A stretch of 64,000 nt of DNA from DASPOF01 sp035626155. GTDB lineage: Bacteria > Desulfobacterota > Binatia > Binatales > Binataceae. Location: NCBI GenBank assembly GCA_035626155.1, contig DASPOF010000041.1, positions 3,801-67,800 on the forward strand, in the 5' to 3' direction. Below the pieces are notes generated by a model, which did not search any database, was not told the DNA's origin, and was given only the letters and a program-made list of their open reading frames with translations. The translations under genes were made by a program, and so were the position numbers. Positions 26,506-36,254 of this stretch are shown here, piece after piece (position 1 is the first letter of the stretch; each line of letters starts with the position of its first letter).

Positions 26506-27528
26506 TCAGCGGCCGCCTGGACGTTCGAGGTGCCCGCCGAACTGATAGCGCATCGCCGAGAGCACCTTGTCCGCGTAACCCGCCGCGCCGCGCGAGCTGA
26601 ATCGTTCGTAGAGGGCCGCCGTCAGCACGTGGGCCGGAACGCCCTCCTCGATCGCCGCCTCGACCGTCCAGCGGCCCTCGCCCGAATCCGATACCCGGCC
26701 CGTGAATCTCTCGAGATGCGGATCCTCGAGCAGCGCGGCGGTGGTCAGGTCGAGCAGCCACGATGCGATCACGCTCCCGCGCCGCCACAACTCGGTTATC
26801 TCACCGAGGTTGAAATCGTATTGATATTTCTCCGGATCGCGCAGCGGCGTCGTCTCGGCATCGACGCTCGCCTGCTGCTTGCCGACGTTGGCGTGATGCA
26901 AAATGTTCAGGCCCTCGGCGTACGCCGCCATGATTCCGTACTCGATTCCGTTGTGCACCATCTTGACGAAGTGGCCGGCTCCGTTCGGGCCGCAGTGCAG
27001 GTAGCCGCGCTCGGCAGTGCTGCCTTTGACGTTCTCGCGGCCCGATGTGCGCGGCGCAGAAGCCATCGGCGGCGCCAGAGTCGCGAACAGCGGATCGAGA
27101 TGGCTCACGACGTCGGCCTCGCCGCCGATCATCTGGCAATAGCCGCGCTCCAATCCCCACACGCCTCCGCTGGTGCCCGAATCGACGTAATGGATTCCCT
27201 TGGCCTTGAGCGCGGGGGCGCGCCGGATGTCATCGATGTAATAGGTGTTGCCGCCATCGACGATGATGTCGCCCGGCTCAAAGCGGCTCGACAGTTGGCC
27301 GAGCGTTTCCTCGACCGCGGCCGCCGGCACCATCATCCACGCGGCTCTCGGCTTGGTGAGCTTCGCGACAAAGTCATCGAGCGATGCAGCCGCGATCGCG
27401 CCATCGCCGGTGAGTTGCCGGACCGCCTGGGGGTTCGCGTCATAGACGACGCACTCGTGGCCGCCGCGAAGCAGGCGGCGCACCATGTTCGCGCCCATTC
27501 TGCCGAGACCAATCATGCCCACCTGCAT
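26506..27528 (-). CDS. gnd: 6-phosphogluconate dehydrogenase (decarboxylating), short form
   Basis: This 340-residue enzyme converts 6-phosphogluconate to ribulose 5-phosphate. It has a Rossmann start MQVGMIGLGRMGANM and the substrate motifs DGGNTYYIDDIRR, SGTSGGVWGLERGYCQMIGG and catalytic GAGHFVKMVHNGIEYG. The length is that of the short GndA/YqeC-like group (about 300-340 residues), often NAD-preferring, rather than the roughly 470-residue E. coli form. AAGGAGG lies 7 bases before ATG 27528, which decides the start against one at 27567. It lies 105 bases downstream of pgi in the tal-pgi-gnd group. Confidence 0.94.
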   Translation of the reverse strand: MQVGMIGLGRMGANMVRRLLRGGHECVVYDANPQAVRQLTGDGAIAAASLDDFVAKLTKPRAAWMMVPAAAVEETLGQLSSRFEPGDIIVDGGNTYYIDDIRRAPALKAKGIHYVDSGTSGGVWGLERGYCQMIGGEADVVSHLDPLFATLAPPMASAPRTSGRENVKGSTAERGYLHCGPNGAGHFVKMVHNGIEYGIMAAYAEGLNILHHANVGKQQASVDAETTPLRDPEKYQYDFNLGEITELWRRGSVIASWLLDLTTAALLEDPHLERFTGRVSDSGEGRWTVEAAIEEGVPAHVLTAALYERFSSRGAAGYADKVLSAMRYQFGGHLERPGGR

Positions 27529-27633
27529 CGGCTTGCCTCCTTGTTCGATTGGTATCGCGTCGCCCATTCTTGAGACGGACGAGAATCGAGGCGGCGGGCG
27601 TCCGCCTGGCCCGCCTGTTGCGGCGAATTCCGC

Positions 27634-29346
27634 TTATCGCAATGCCGCATCGATCGCGGACCGAAGCGCGCGCAGGCCCGCGATGATGTCCTTACCGACG
27701 TGCACCCTGAGCGCGCGTCTCCCACGCTCGGCGAGGACCTGAAAGTCGCCGCGCGCCTGCGCCGCCTTGACGATCCCGAACGTGTACATCTGCCCCGGGA
27801 CCGCCACATCGTTCGCATCGTCGCACGTAATCTGAAGGAACACACCGGTGTTGGGACCGCCCTTGTACGCCTGCCCGGTCGAGTGGAGGAATCGCGGACC
27901 GAAACCGAGGCACGTCGCGACGCGCTTGCGATCGCGCACGGCGTGGCGGAGCGCCTGCAACTCGGCCTCGTGCGCGTCGTTCATCTCCACGTAGGCCAGC
28001 GTCGCGAAATAATCCCCGGCCTTGATGCGGTTCAGATGCGCGCGCAGGTATCCCGCGATCGACCGGTCGCTGCCGGCGGCCTTTGCCAGTTCGGCAGCGT
28101 TGCGCGGATCGGAGAAGAGCTTCATCCCGTCCGCCTCGATGACCGCCGTCTCGGGCGCAAGTGCGCCGGTCTTTTCGTACTCGGCGGTGAGCTTGCGAGT
28201 CTCTTCCTTGCTCGCCTCGACGTCGGGCTGATTGAACGGGTTGATTCCGATAATCGAGCCGGCCACCGCGGTCGCCATCTCCCAGCGGAAAAATTCCCGG
28301 CCGATATCGTAGATGTCGGCGACCGGGATTCGCACCACCGGCTGCCCCGCCCTTTCGAGCGCATCGATGGCGGCATCCTGATTGGGGTCCGCGTCCTTCT
28401 CGAATCTGAGATAAGCGAACAAACGATCGTCGCCGTATGCGCCGGGCGCTGCCAGCCGCTCGCGATCGACGGGGATCACGCCCTTGCCGATTTTGCCGGT
28501 CGATTCGGCGAGCAACTGCTCGAGCCACGCGCCGAGATCGTGGATTGCCGGCGATGCGACGATGGTGAGTTTGTCGCGCCCGTTGTTCGCCAGCACGCCG
28601 ATTATCGCGCCGAGCACGACGCCGGGGTTGTCCTCGGCCGCGACGCTTACCGCGCACGCCCGCACCATCACCTGGGTGCTGTCGAGAAACCGCGCCGTAT
28701 CGACGCCCATCACCGCCGCCGGCACCATCCCGAAGTCCGACAGCGCCGAGTAGCGGCCGCCAATGGCGGGCACGCCGAAAAAAATCCGCCGGAAGCCCTC
28801 CGTCTCGGCGACCTGCTGCAACTTTGAGCTGGGGTCGGTAATCGCGATGAAGTGCATGCCGGGCTTGGCCGGCCCGAGCGCCTGGCGCGCGCGCCCGAAG
28901 AAGTACTGCTTGAAGATGTTGGGCTCGAGCGTGCTCCCGGACTTGCTCGACACGATGAAGAGCGTCTTCTTGAGATCGATCTTGTTCTCGACCGCCTTGA
29001 CCTGCGCCGGGTCGGTCGAGTCGAGCACGAACAGCTCGGGAAACCCGGTCACGCGCGGGAACGTCATCTTCATCACTTCGGGGCACAGGCTCGATCCGCC
29101 CATCCCGAGCAGGACCGCATGAGTGAAGCCCGCCGCGCGAACGTCCTCGGCGATGCTTTTCAGATTCCCGATGTGCGCGAGTTGATCGCCGGCCACGTCG
29201 AGCCATCCCAGCCATCCGCTTTCATCGGTATTGGTCCACAGCAATGCGTCGCGGGCCCAGAGGCGGCGCACCTTGTCGTTGGCGCGCCAATCGGCGATCG
29301 CGGCTTTGACCTTCGCGGCCAGCGCGTCCGGCAGGTGGTACCTCAT
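27634..29346 (-). CDS. pgi: Glucose-6-phosphate isomerase, Tal-Pgi-fusion type
   Basis: This 570-residue protein has two sugar-isomerase (SIS) lobes. LLGMGGSSLCPEVMK and VSSKSGSTLEPN in the first lobe bind the phosphate, and IVASPAIHDLGAWLEQLLAESTGK with GINPFNQPDVE mark the second. The catalytic glutamate is expected in the EQLLAESTGK block. The sequence resembles the Pgi half of bifunctional transaldolase/isomerase proteins more than standalone E. coli-type Pgi. A separate tal gene ends 21 bases upstream, suggesting the same module in two genes. Confidence 0.93.
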   Translation of the reverse strand: MRYHLPDALAAKVKAAIADWRANDKVRRLWARDALLWTNTDESGWLGWLDVAGDQLAHIGNLKSIAEDVRAAGFTHAVLLGMGGSSLCPEVMKMTFPRVTGFPELFVLDSTDPAQVKAVENKIDLKKTLFIVSSKSGSTLEPNIFKQYFFGRARQALGPAKPGMHFIAITDPSSKLQQVAETEGFRRIFFGVPAIGGRYSALSDFGMVPAAVMGVDTARFLDSTQVMVRACAVSVAAEDNPGVVLGAIIGVLANNGRDKLTIVASPAIHDLGAWLEQLLAESTGKIGKGVIPVDRERLAAPGAYGDDRLFAYLRFEKDADPNQDAAIDALERAGQPVVRIPVADIYDIGREFFRWEMATAVAGSIIGINPFNQPDVEASKEETRKLTAEYEKTGALAPETAVIEADGMKLFSDPRNAAELAKAAGSDRSIAGYLRAHLNRIKAGDYFATLAYVEMNDAHEAELQALRHAVRDRKRVATCLGFGPRFLHSTGQAYKGGPNTGVFLQITCDDANDVAVPGQMYTFGIVKAAQARGDFQVLAERGRRALRVHVGKDIIAGLRALRSAIDAALR

Positions 29347-29367
29347 GCGATCGATGGCCGCCTCAAG

Positions 29368-30486
29368 CTACGCGTTGCGCCGCTGATCGACCGCCTCGAG
29401 CAGCTTGTCGAACGCATCGGCGAAAAGCTGGACCCCATCGCGGACCAGACGATCGGTCACATCCTTGATCGAGATGCCGGCCTGCGCGAGGGTCTTCATC
29501 GCGTGCGCCGCCGAATCGAGGTCGGCCTCGAGCGTCGGGCGCACTTGCCCGTGCTCGCGAAACGCATCGAGCGTCGCCAGCGGAATCGTGTTGACGGTGT
29601 CGGGTCCGATCAGCTCCTCGATGTACATGACGTCGCGATAGTTGGGGTTCTTGGTGCTGGTGCTTGCCCAAAGCAGCCGCTGCGTGTGCGCACCTCGCGC
29701 CTTAAGCGCGCGCCACTGCTCCGAATGGCAGATCTCGCCGTAGCGCTGATAGGCGAGCTTCGCGTTTGCGACCGCGATCTTGCCCCGGATGCTCTCCAAC
29801 ATCGCGCGCTCGGCAGCGCTCGGCGACGCTTTGAGCCGCTCATCGATGATCGAATCGACAAGGGTGTCGATGCGGCTCACGAAAAAACTCGCGACGCTCG
29901 CGATTTGACTCACGTCGCCGCCGGCGCGCGCGCGCTCGGCGAGACCGTCGATATATGCCTGCGCGACCTGCTCGTAGGCGCTTTGCGCGAAGAGCAGGGT
30001 CACGTTGACGTTGATCCCCTCGCTGATGAGCTGGCGGATGGCCGGGATTCCCGCCGGCGTGGCGGGCACCTTGATCAGCACGTTGGGACGTCCGACCGTC
30101 TTCCAGAGCCGGCGCGCCTCTGCGATGGATCGTTGGGTGTCGTCGGCGAGATGGGGCGAGACCTCGAGGCTCACGTAGCCGTCGCGCCGCCGGGTCGCCT
30201 CGTAAACCGGTTTCATGATGTCCGCGGCGTCCTGGATGTCCTCGATCGCGAGCGACTCGTAGAGCGCCATCGCATCACGGTCCTTCTTGCGCGCAAGCGC
30301 CAGGGCGTCGGCGTAATCGGCGCTGCCGGCGATTGCTTTCTCGAAAATCGAGGGATTGGAGGTCACGCCGCAAACGCCGTCCTCATCGATGAGCCGGCGC
30401 AACTCGCCGCTCGTGATCAGGTTGCGGCGGATGAAATCCAGCCACACGGACTGGCCAAACTCCTTCAATGCTATAAGCGGATTCAT
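29368..30486 (-). CDS. tal: Transaldolase
   Basis: This 372-residue transaldolase transfers a dihydroxyacetone unit in the non-oxidative pentose phosphate pathway. The motif GVTSNPSIFEKAI is at residues 40-52, and the Schiff-base lysine is K139 in NVLIKVPAT. NVTLLFAQSAYEQVAQAYIDGL and LLWASTSTKNPNYRD are typical of the long bacterial and actinobacterial form, the one that also occurs fused to Pgi. GAGGAG about 8 bases before ATG 30486 fixes the start. It is followed 21 bases later by pgi. Confidence 0.95.
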   Translation of the reverse strand: MNPLIALKEFGQSVWLDFIRRNLITSGELRRLIDEDGVCGVTSNPSIFEKAIAGSADYADALALARKKDRDAMALYESLAIEDIQDAADIMKPVYEATRRRDGYVSLEVSPHLADDTQRSIAEARRLWKTVGRPNVLIKVPATPAGIPAIRQLISEGINVNVTLLFAQSAYEQVAQAYIDGLAERARAGGDVSQIASVASFFVSRIDTLVDSIIDERLKASPSAAERAMLESIRGKIAVANAKLAYQRYGEICHSEQWRALKARGAHTQRLLWASTSTKNPNYRDVMYIEELIGPDTVNTIPLATLDAFREHGQVRPTLEADLDSAAHAMKTLAQAGISIKDVTDRLVRDGVQLFADAFDKLLEAVDQRRNA

Positions 30487-30654
30487 AACGGGTCTCCTCG
30501 TATCGATCGGCTGGCGCCGCATTGCGCGCGGAGGAAGTTCCCTGCCCGAAACGGGCGGGCGTCCGCGTCATCATGCGGCCTACTGCCGATAAGAGACAGT
30601 TTAATTTGACGGCGATACGGATGAAACGAGCAAACGCCGCTCGCGCCTCGCGGT

Positions 30655-32730
30655 TCATCGCGCAAGCTCGGCGTTCAGGCGCTCCGCCAGCCCGCAGTAA
30701 CGCTCCGCTTTGCGAGCGACGCCCTCCGCAAGCCGTTCCGCATCGCCGATCAGGACGACCGACTGCCTTCCCCGCGTCACCGCAGTGTAAAGAATTTCGC
30801 GGGTGAGAATCGACAACGAGCGGCGCGGAAGCAGCATCGCGACCGAATCGAACTCGGAGCCCTGCGCCTTGTGCACCGTCATCGCGTAGCACAACTCGAT
30901 GCGGTCGCGGAGCATGTCGGATGCAAACGCGATGAAATTGTCGCCGCGCGCGAAGACGGCCATCGGCGACGCCGCGCCGCGCCCCGCACGCTCGACCGAA
31001 AGGATCACGCCCTGATCGCCATTGAAAAGTCCGCGCTCATAATCGTTGCGCAGCACAATCACGGGTTCGCCGAGAAGGTAGCCGCGCCGCCCTGGCGCGA
31101 TTTCCAGTTGCGCGGCCCGTTGGTCATGCATCCATTCGTTAATCCGCTCGGCTCCGGTTTCGAACATCCGCGTCGCGCAAAGAATCCGCGAGCCGGAGAG
31201 ATGGGCGAAGATGCGCCTTAAGCGCGCACAATCGTCATCGTCGAAACCATTCTCGCGCTCCACGTACTTCCCGTTGCTGAGCGCCTCGATTTCAGGCGAT
31301 CCGATCGCGCGCTCGCGGAGCCATCGGCCGAGGAATTTGCCCACGGTGCCCGGCGCCGCGGCGATGAATTCCACGCCCTGGAATTGAATCTCATCCACCG
31401 ATCCGCGCCGGATGATCGCCGGCGCGCCATCAGCGCCGCCCGCCTCGAGCAGGCCGGTGCGTTGCGCGTTGATCGCATCGGCGGCCGATCGGATCGCGGC
31501 TCCGCTCGTGCCCGCGCCGCCGGTGCGAAAATTGTGGCTCAGCCGAACGCAATTCGCGCTGAGCGATGCGTTGTGATCCGGGCCGCTCGCCTCGCACGAT
31601 GCGACCAGGTCGCGGAAGACCGCGCCCGCCGACACCGACGGGAGCTGGTCGGCATCGCCGAGGATTACCAGCCGCGCATCCGGCCGAAGCGCGCCCGCCA
31701 GCCGCTCCATCAGCGCCAGGTCGAGCATCGATCCCTCATCGACGATCACCGCCGACGCGGCGAGCGGATTGTTGCGATGGTGAAGGAAGCGTCCCGACTC
31801 CGGCGAGTAGCCGAGCAGCCGATGTATCGTGGACGCCTCGATTCTGTGAGCGAAAAGGGCCTCATCGGGGGCGGCGCGGCTGGCTACCTGCGAGAGACCG
31901 TCGAACACGCACCGGCTCATCCGGTGAGCGGCCTTTCCCGTAGGGGCCGTGAGGACGATTTCGCCGGCGGCCACGCCAAGGCGCGCGAGCACGCGGACGA
32001 TCGCGACCACGATCGAGGTTTTGCCGGTGCCGGGTCCTCCGGAAATTATCGCCAGGCGCGCCCTTGCCGCCGCTTCGACCGCGCGGAGCTGCTCCGGCGT
32101 CAGTTCAAGCGGTTTGCCATCACTCACCGCAGGACGGGCGATCGCGTCGGCGAGCGCGGATTCGATCGCGCTATCGCCTGCCGCCGCGCCTCGCTCGGCT
32201 CTCACCAGCTCTGCAAGCCGGCGCGCGAGCCCGCGCTCGGCGTGCAGGATTTTCTGATGGCAGATATGAGGATCGAGAAAGAGAAGCGGCCTGTAATCTT
32301 CCTCGCTTCGCCCGATGATGCGCGCCGCGCCGCCGGACTTGAGCAGAAGCGCAATCTCCGATGCGATACCATCCGCCTCGCCGCCACCGTCGCCGAGAAG
32401 ACCGTGGAGCATCCGCCGCATCGGTTCCGTCGATTCCTCGCCCACCGCCGGGAACCGCGTGCTTCCCTCCTCGAGCGCGGCGAGCGAGACGAGGATCAGC
32501 ACGACGAGTGCGATACGCTGTCGATCATCGAGATCGGGTTCCAGCGCAGCGAGCTCGGCCGCGACGTGGACCGAATCGGCGGTCAGATTGACCGCATCCG
32601 CGCCCGCCTCGAGGTCGCGCAACCCGCGTTCGAAAACAGAGAGCGCGGCGCCGGATGTGCGCGCGATCTCGAAACGCCGCCAGGCGGTGTCGATCCCCAG
32701 AAGATCGTATTTTTCGCCGGTCAGATCCAT
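30655..32730 (-). CDS. recD: Exodeoxyribonuclease V alpha subunit RecD
   Basis: This 691-residue 5'-3' helicase subunit of RecBCD has the Walker A motif GGPGTGKTS (231-239), Walker B VIVDEGSMLDLALM, motif GDADQLPSVSAG and the C-terminal UvrD-like motifs YAMTVHKAQGSEFD and LYTAVTRGR. It is somewhat longer than E. coli RecD (608). ATG 32730 overlaps the recB stop by 10 bases. It ends 168 bases before the tal start region; the order recC-recB-recD makes it the last gene of the operon. Confidence 0.95.
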   Translation of the reverse strand: MDLTGEKYDLLGIDTAWRRFEIARTSGAALSVFERGLRDLEAGADAVNLTADSVHVAAELAALEPDLDDRQRIALVVLILVSLAALEEGSTRFPAVGEESTEPMRRMLHGLLGDGGGEADGIASEIALLLKSGGAARIIGRSEEDYRPLLFLDPHICHQKILHAERGLARRLAELVRAERGAAAGDSAIESALADAIARPAVSDGKPLELTPEQLRAVEAAARARLAIISGGPGTGKTSIVVAIVRVLARLGVAAGEIVLTAPTGKAAHRMSRCVFDGLSQVASRAAPDEALFAHRIEASTIHRLLGYSPESGRFLHHRNNPLAASAVIVDEGSMLDLALMERLAGALRPDARLVILGDADQLPSVSAGAVFRDLVASCEASGPDHNASLSANCVRLSHNFRTGGAGTSGAAIRSAADAINAQRTGLLEAGGADGAPAIIRRGSVDEIQFQGVEFIAAAPGTVGKFLGRWLRERAIGSPEIEALSNGKYVERENGFDDDDCARLRRIFAHLSGSRILCATRMFETGAERINEWMHDQRAAQLEIAPGRRGYLLGEPVIVLRNDYERGLFNGDQGVILSVERAGRGAASPMAVFARGDNFIAFASDMLRDRIELCYAMTVHKAQGSEFDSVAMLLPRRSLSILTREILYTAVTRGRQSVVLIGDAERLAEGVARKAERYCGLAERLNAELAR

Positions 32731-35700
32731 CCCATCGCCGCCATCGTCATCAGAGACGATTCATCGGATTCGATTTCGGACCAGTCCGGGCGATGAAAGT
32801 ACAACCCGCGCTCCCCATTGCCGTCGGGCCTGATTCCGCGCAGGAAGACATACAAGAGTCCGCCGAATCGAGCGTCGTACTGCTGCCGGTCCCTTATGCG
32901 GAGCAGGCGCACGACGCCGAGCGAGTAGATCTTCGCCTGGAGGCCGTAATGGCGGTGAACATGATCCTCGACCGCGGTCTTTTCGTACGATGGCAGCAGG
33001 TCGCTCTTCCAATCAGCAAAATAAAAGAGCCCGCTGTGCTGGAACACGAAATCGATGAAGCCCTTGAGGTAGCCGCGCTCGACCGTCCAGAGCCCATCTC
33101 CGCCCGATGAGAGCAGAGGTTGGCTCTTCTCAGGGATGGGATAGACGAACTCCATTTCGCGCGCGCTCGGACATCGCGCGAGCGCATCGGCGATCGCACC
33201 GCCGCGCAGCGCGACCGGCGAGCGCAGGGCGTTGAAGACCAGTTCGGGCGCGCGCTCGGCCCACAGGTCGGCGGGCACCTGATGGCGCCGCATCGAGGCC
33301 GCGAACAGTTCGCGCACATCCGCGCGCTCCCTCCAGTCCGGCAGATCGACGGCCCCGGCGAGCACGTCAAGATCGATCTGCTCGATAACCTCGTGCAGAA
33401 AAATGCCGACGTTCGCGCCGCCGGGCGGTTCGGCCGCATCGGGAGGAGGCGGCTCGGCGAACCGGTCGTACTTGAACACGTCGGGTTCGACGAGCGCCGC
33501 TGCCGGTTGCGCACCGCGCTCGAGCGAAGTGTAGGAGCGAATCACGAGCGGAGCGTGACGCCAAACGAGACTCCTGAATTCGGCCTCCGGCTTCCGATCA
33601 TCATGGTCGGAAACAAGCGCGTCCGGCGGCGCCCACGAGGCGATCTGCGCCGCCACATCGCGCGCATCTGCTTCCTCGCGGCCGGCCGGAATCGCGACCG
33701 GCGCGATTTCGAACAACTCCTCCGGCGCTGCGCCGCCGTCCGAGCCCGCGAGCGATTTCAGCCGATCGTTGAGCCGTTGGTAGCTGCCGTTGACATACCC
33801 GGCGGTCGAACCTTCCGGCAGCAAGGGCAGATAGAGCTTCGCCCGCGCGCGTGTGATCCCGACGTAGAGCAGGCGCCCGTTCTCCTCGCGCTGTTCCGAA
33901 CCTATGTCGTCGCGCGCGATCTCCTGCGCCGCGCGGCCGATCGCGATTCGGCGGTCCCCCTGCTCGTCGTGATAAACCGCGATGTCGTCGCGGGACGTTC
34001 GCGTCCCGAATCCGCCGAACAGAACCACGACGTCCGCTTCGAGTCCCTTCGCCTTGTGGACGGTGAGGATCTGAACCGCGTCGCGGTCGCGCTCGAGGCG
34101 CTGGACGTCGCGATCCTCGCCGGGCGGCAACGTGCGGCGATCGATCCAGCGCGCGAGAAGATCGATCAACTCGCCGAGCGAGAGATTTTTCGCGAGCGCC
34201 TGTTCGAGCAGGATCTCGAAGATGTGCTCGTAGTTGGTCAGCTCGCGCGGGCCTGGAGCGAGCAGCAGCTCGCGCGCGACCAGTCCGCTGCGGTTGAGCA
34301 TCGCATCGAACAATTCCGCGAATCGCCGCTGGCCGGTTAGCGCCGCCCACTCAAGCAGCATCGCATCGAGCGGATGCGACGGCGGCGCGTCGGCGGCTTC
34401 CGCGAGTTCGCCGAGCGGCACGCCGAAAAACGGCGTCGTCCATGCCTTCAGGCGGCGCGAGCGGCGATGCGGCTCGGCAATCGCGCGCAGCACGTCGAGG
34501 ATGTCGCCCGCCTCGCGCGTCTCGAAAAGCCCGTCCTTCTTGTAGAATGCGTAATCGACGCCTGCCTCGCGCAAGTAGCCGGCAATTTCGTCGCCCTCGG
34601 CGCGGGTGCGAGTCAGGACCAGGATGTCGCTGGCGGTAACGGTACGCACCGCTCCGCTTTCATCCGCGATCGCGATCTTGTGCGCATCGTCGAAGAGAAT
34701 CTTTCTGAGCGTCGCGGCGATATGACGCCCGATCGCGGCGCGATATCGGCGCGCCGGCACTCCTGTCTGCGAATCGAGCCGCATGAGGGTGACCGGCGTC
34801 ACGGGACCAGACGCAGTGCTTGCTCGCATCCCGGTTCGTCCGCATTGAACGGGCTTATCGTAGAGGATTTCCCCACCGAAAAACGGTTGCGGCGCTTCCT
34901 GGTGGAGAATCAGATTGATCGCCCGGATCATCGGAGCGGTCGAGCGGAAGTTCGTCGTCAGCGCAACCAGCTCCGCGCCGCGGTGCTCGAGGAGGTCGCG
35001 CCTCGCATCCAGGTATGCGAACACGTCAGCCCCGCGAAAGGCGTATATCGCCTGCTTGGGATCGCCGATGACGTGGAGGACGTTGCGCCCGCCGCCCTCG
35101 ACGAAGATGCGCTTGAAGATCTCCCACTGCACTTCGTCGGTGTCCTGGAACTCGTCGATCAGCGCGTAGCGGAAGCGATTCCTGAGCGTCGCGGCGAGCG
35201 CGTCGCCCTGCGGACCGCGAAGCGAGTCCCGCAGCCATCGAAGCATGTCGTCGTAATCGAGCACCCCGCGCTCGCGCTTCATTTGACCGAGCCGCTTAGC
35301 GACCGGCTCGAGAAAAGCATCGGTTATCCGCGCTTGGAGCGAGGTCCCGAACAATACCGCCCTTGCAGCGCCCAGAAAGCGCTGGGTTTCGACGCTGAGT
35401 TCGTCCGGAAAGTGTTTTCCTTTTTTGGTCCGCGTCGGAGCGAGCAGTTTCTCGAATTCCGCACGCTTGAGCAGATCGCGGACGGCCCACGGGTCCCGGT
35501 TCCCATGGGTGATTGCGCGTTGGATATCGTGGATCGCCGCCAGCGCCTTATTCCGTGACGTGGCATGAATCGCGGCCGCATTCAGATCGGCGGCGATCCG
35601 TTTCGCGTCGAATCCGGCGATCAGCTCTTCGGCGGCCTCGTAGTTGCGCCTGGGCGAATCGGCCTCGAGATAGCGGACGCGATGCGCCCCGTAGAGCAGG

Positions 35701-36254
35701 TCTTCAAGATCGTCGGCGCTGAGGCCCTCGTCCTCGAGCCATTCCCGGAGCAGTTTCTTCGCCCACTCATCGGTGGCCAGCTTCTCGCGCAGCTCCGCTC
35801 TGAAAGCCTCGTGGAAAGCCGTGCGGCCGTCGATCACCTCGACGTCGAATCTCGCCCGGCTCTCGAATGCGAATTCGGTGAGCATCCGCTGGCAGAAGCT
35901 GTGAATCGTGTGAATCGGCGCGCGTTCGAATTCCAGCAGAGCTGCGTGCAGCGTTTGCAAGTTGTCTTCGCTGAGGGAGCACAAATTGCCAATCGCCGGA
36001 TCATCGGCGAGCCCGCCCGCGACCGCGCGTTCGAGCGTCGCGCGAATCCGCGCGCGCAGCTCTCCGGTCGCTTTTTCGGTGAATGTAACCGCGAGTATCT
36101 GGTCGAGTGTTGCATTCCCGCGAACCAGAATTTCGAGCAGCAGGTGCTCGATCGTGAAAGTCTTTCCGGTCCCCGCGCTCGCTTCGATCACGGCGTGCCG
36201 GTCGAGCGGGATTTCATCGAGGATCGCGGGGCGGCGATACTGGACGGGGCTCAT
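32721..36254 (-). CDS. recB: Exodeoxyribonuclease V beta subunit RecB
   Basis: This 1177-residue 3'-5' helicase-nuclease is close to E. coli RecB in length (1180). The helicase has Walker A ASAGTGKT (25-32), AVTFTEKATGELRAR, ALIDEFQDTDEVQW and VHKAKGLEADVVVL with YVGITRARAKLYL. The C-terminal nuclease domain keeps GFIDFVF, the catalytic FADWKSD, and the YGLQAKIY Q-x-x-x-Y-type motif, so it should be active. ATG 36254 shares ATGA with the recC stop, and a longer upstream frame is antisense-like shadow. Confidence 0.95.
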   Translation of the reverse strand: MSPVQYRRPAILDEIPLDRHAVIEASAGTGKTFTIEHLLLEILVRGNATLDQILAVTFTEKATGELRARIRATLERAVAGGLADDPAIGNLCSLSEDNLQTLHAALLEFERAPIHTIHSFCQRMLTEFAFESRARFDVEVIDGRTAFHEAFRAELREKLATDEWAKKLLREWLEDEGLSADDLEDLLYGAHRVRYLEADSPRRNYEAAEELIAGFDAKRIAADLNAAAIHATSRNKALAAIHDIQRAITHGNRDPWAVRDLLKRAEFEKLLAPTRTKKGKHFPDELSVETQRFLGAARAVLFGTSLQARITDAFLEPVAKRLGQMKRERGVLDYDDMLRWLRDSLRGPQGDALAATLRNRFRYALIDEFQDTDEVQWEIFKRIFVEGGGRNVLHVIGDPKQAIYAFRGADVFAYLDARRDLLEHRGAELVALTTNFRSTAPMIRAINLILHQEAPQPFFGGEILYDKPVQCGRTGMRASTASGPVTPVTLMRLDSQTGVPARRYRAAIGRHIAATLRKILFDDAHKIAIADESGAVRTVTASDILVLTRTRAEGDEIAGYLREAGVDYAFYKKDGLFETREAGDILDVLRAIAEPHRRSRRLKAWTTPFFGVPLGELAEAADAPPSHPLDAMLLEWAALTGQRRFAELFDAMLNRSGLVARELLLAPGPRELTNYEHIFEILLEQALAKNLSLGELIDLLARWIDRRTLPPGEDRDVQRLERDRDAVQILTVHKAKGLEADVVVLFGGFGTRTSRDDIAVYHDEQGDRRIAIGRAAQEIARDDIGSEQREENGRLLYVGITRARAKLYLPLLPEGSTAGYVNGSYQRLNDRLKSLAGSDGGAAPEELFEIAPVAIPAGREEADARDVAAQIASWAPPDALVSDHDDRKPEAEFRSLVWRHAPLVIRSYTSLERGAQPAAALVEPDVFKYDRFAEPPPPDAAEPPGGANVGIFLHEVIEQIDLDVLAGAVDLPDWRERADVRELFAASMRRHQVPADLWAERAPELVFNALRSPVALRGGAIADALARCPSAREMEFVYPIPEKSQPLLSSGGDGLWTVERGYLKGFIDFVFQHSGLFYFADWKSDLLPSYEKTAVEDHVHRHYGLQAKIYSLGVVRLLRIRDRQQYDARFGGLLYVFLRGIRPDGNGERGLYFHRPDWSEIESDESSLMTMAAMGWI

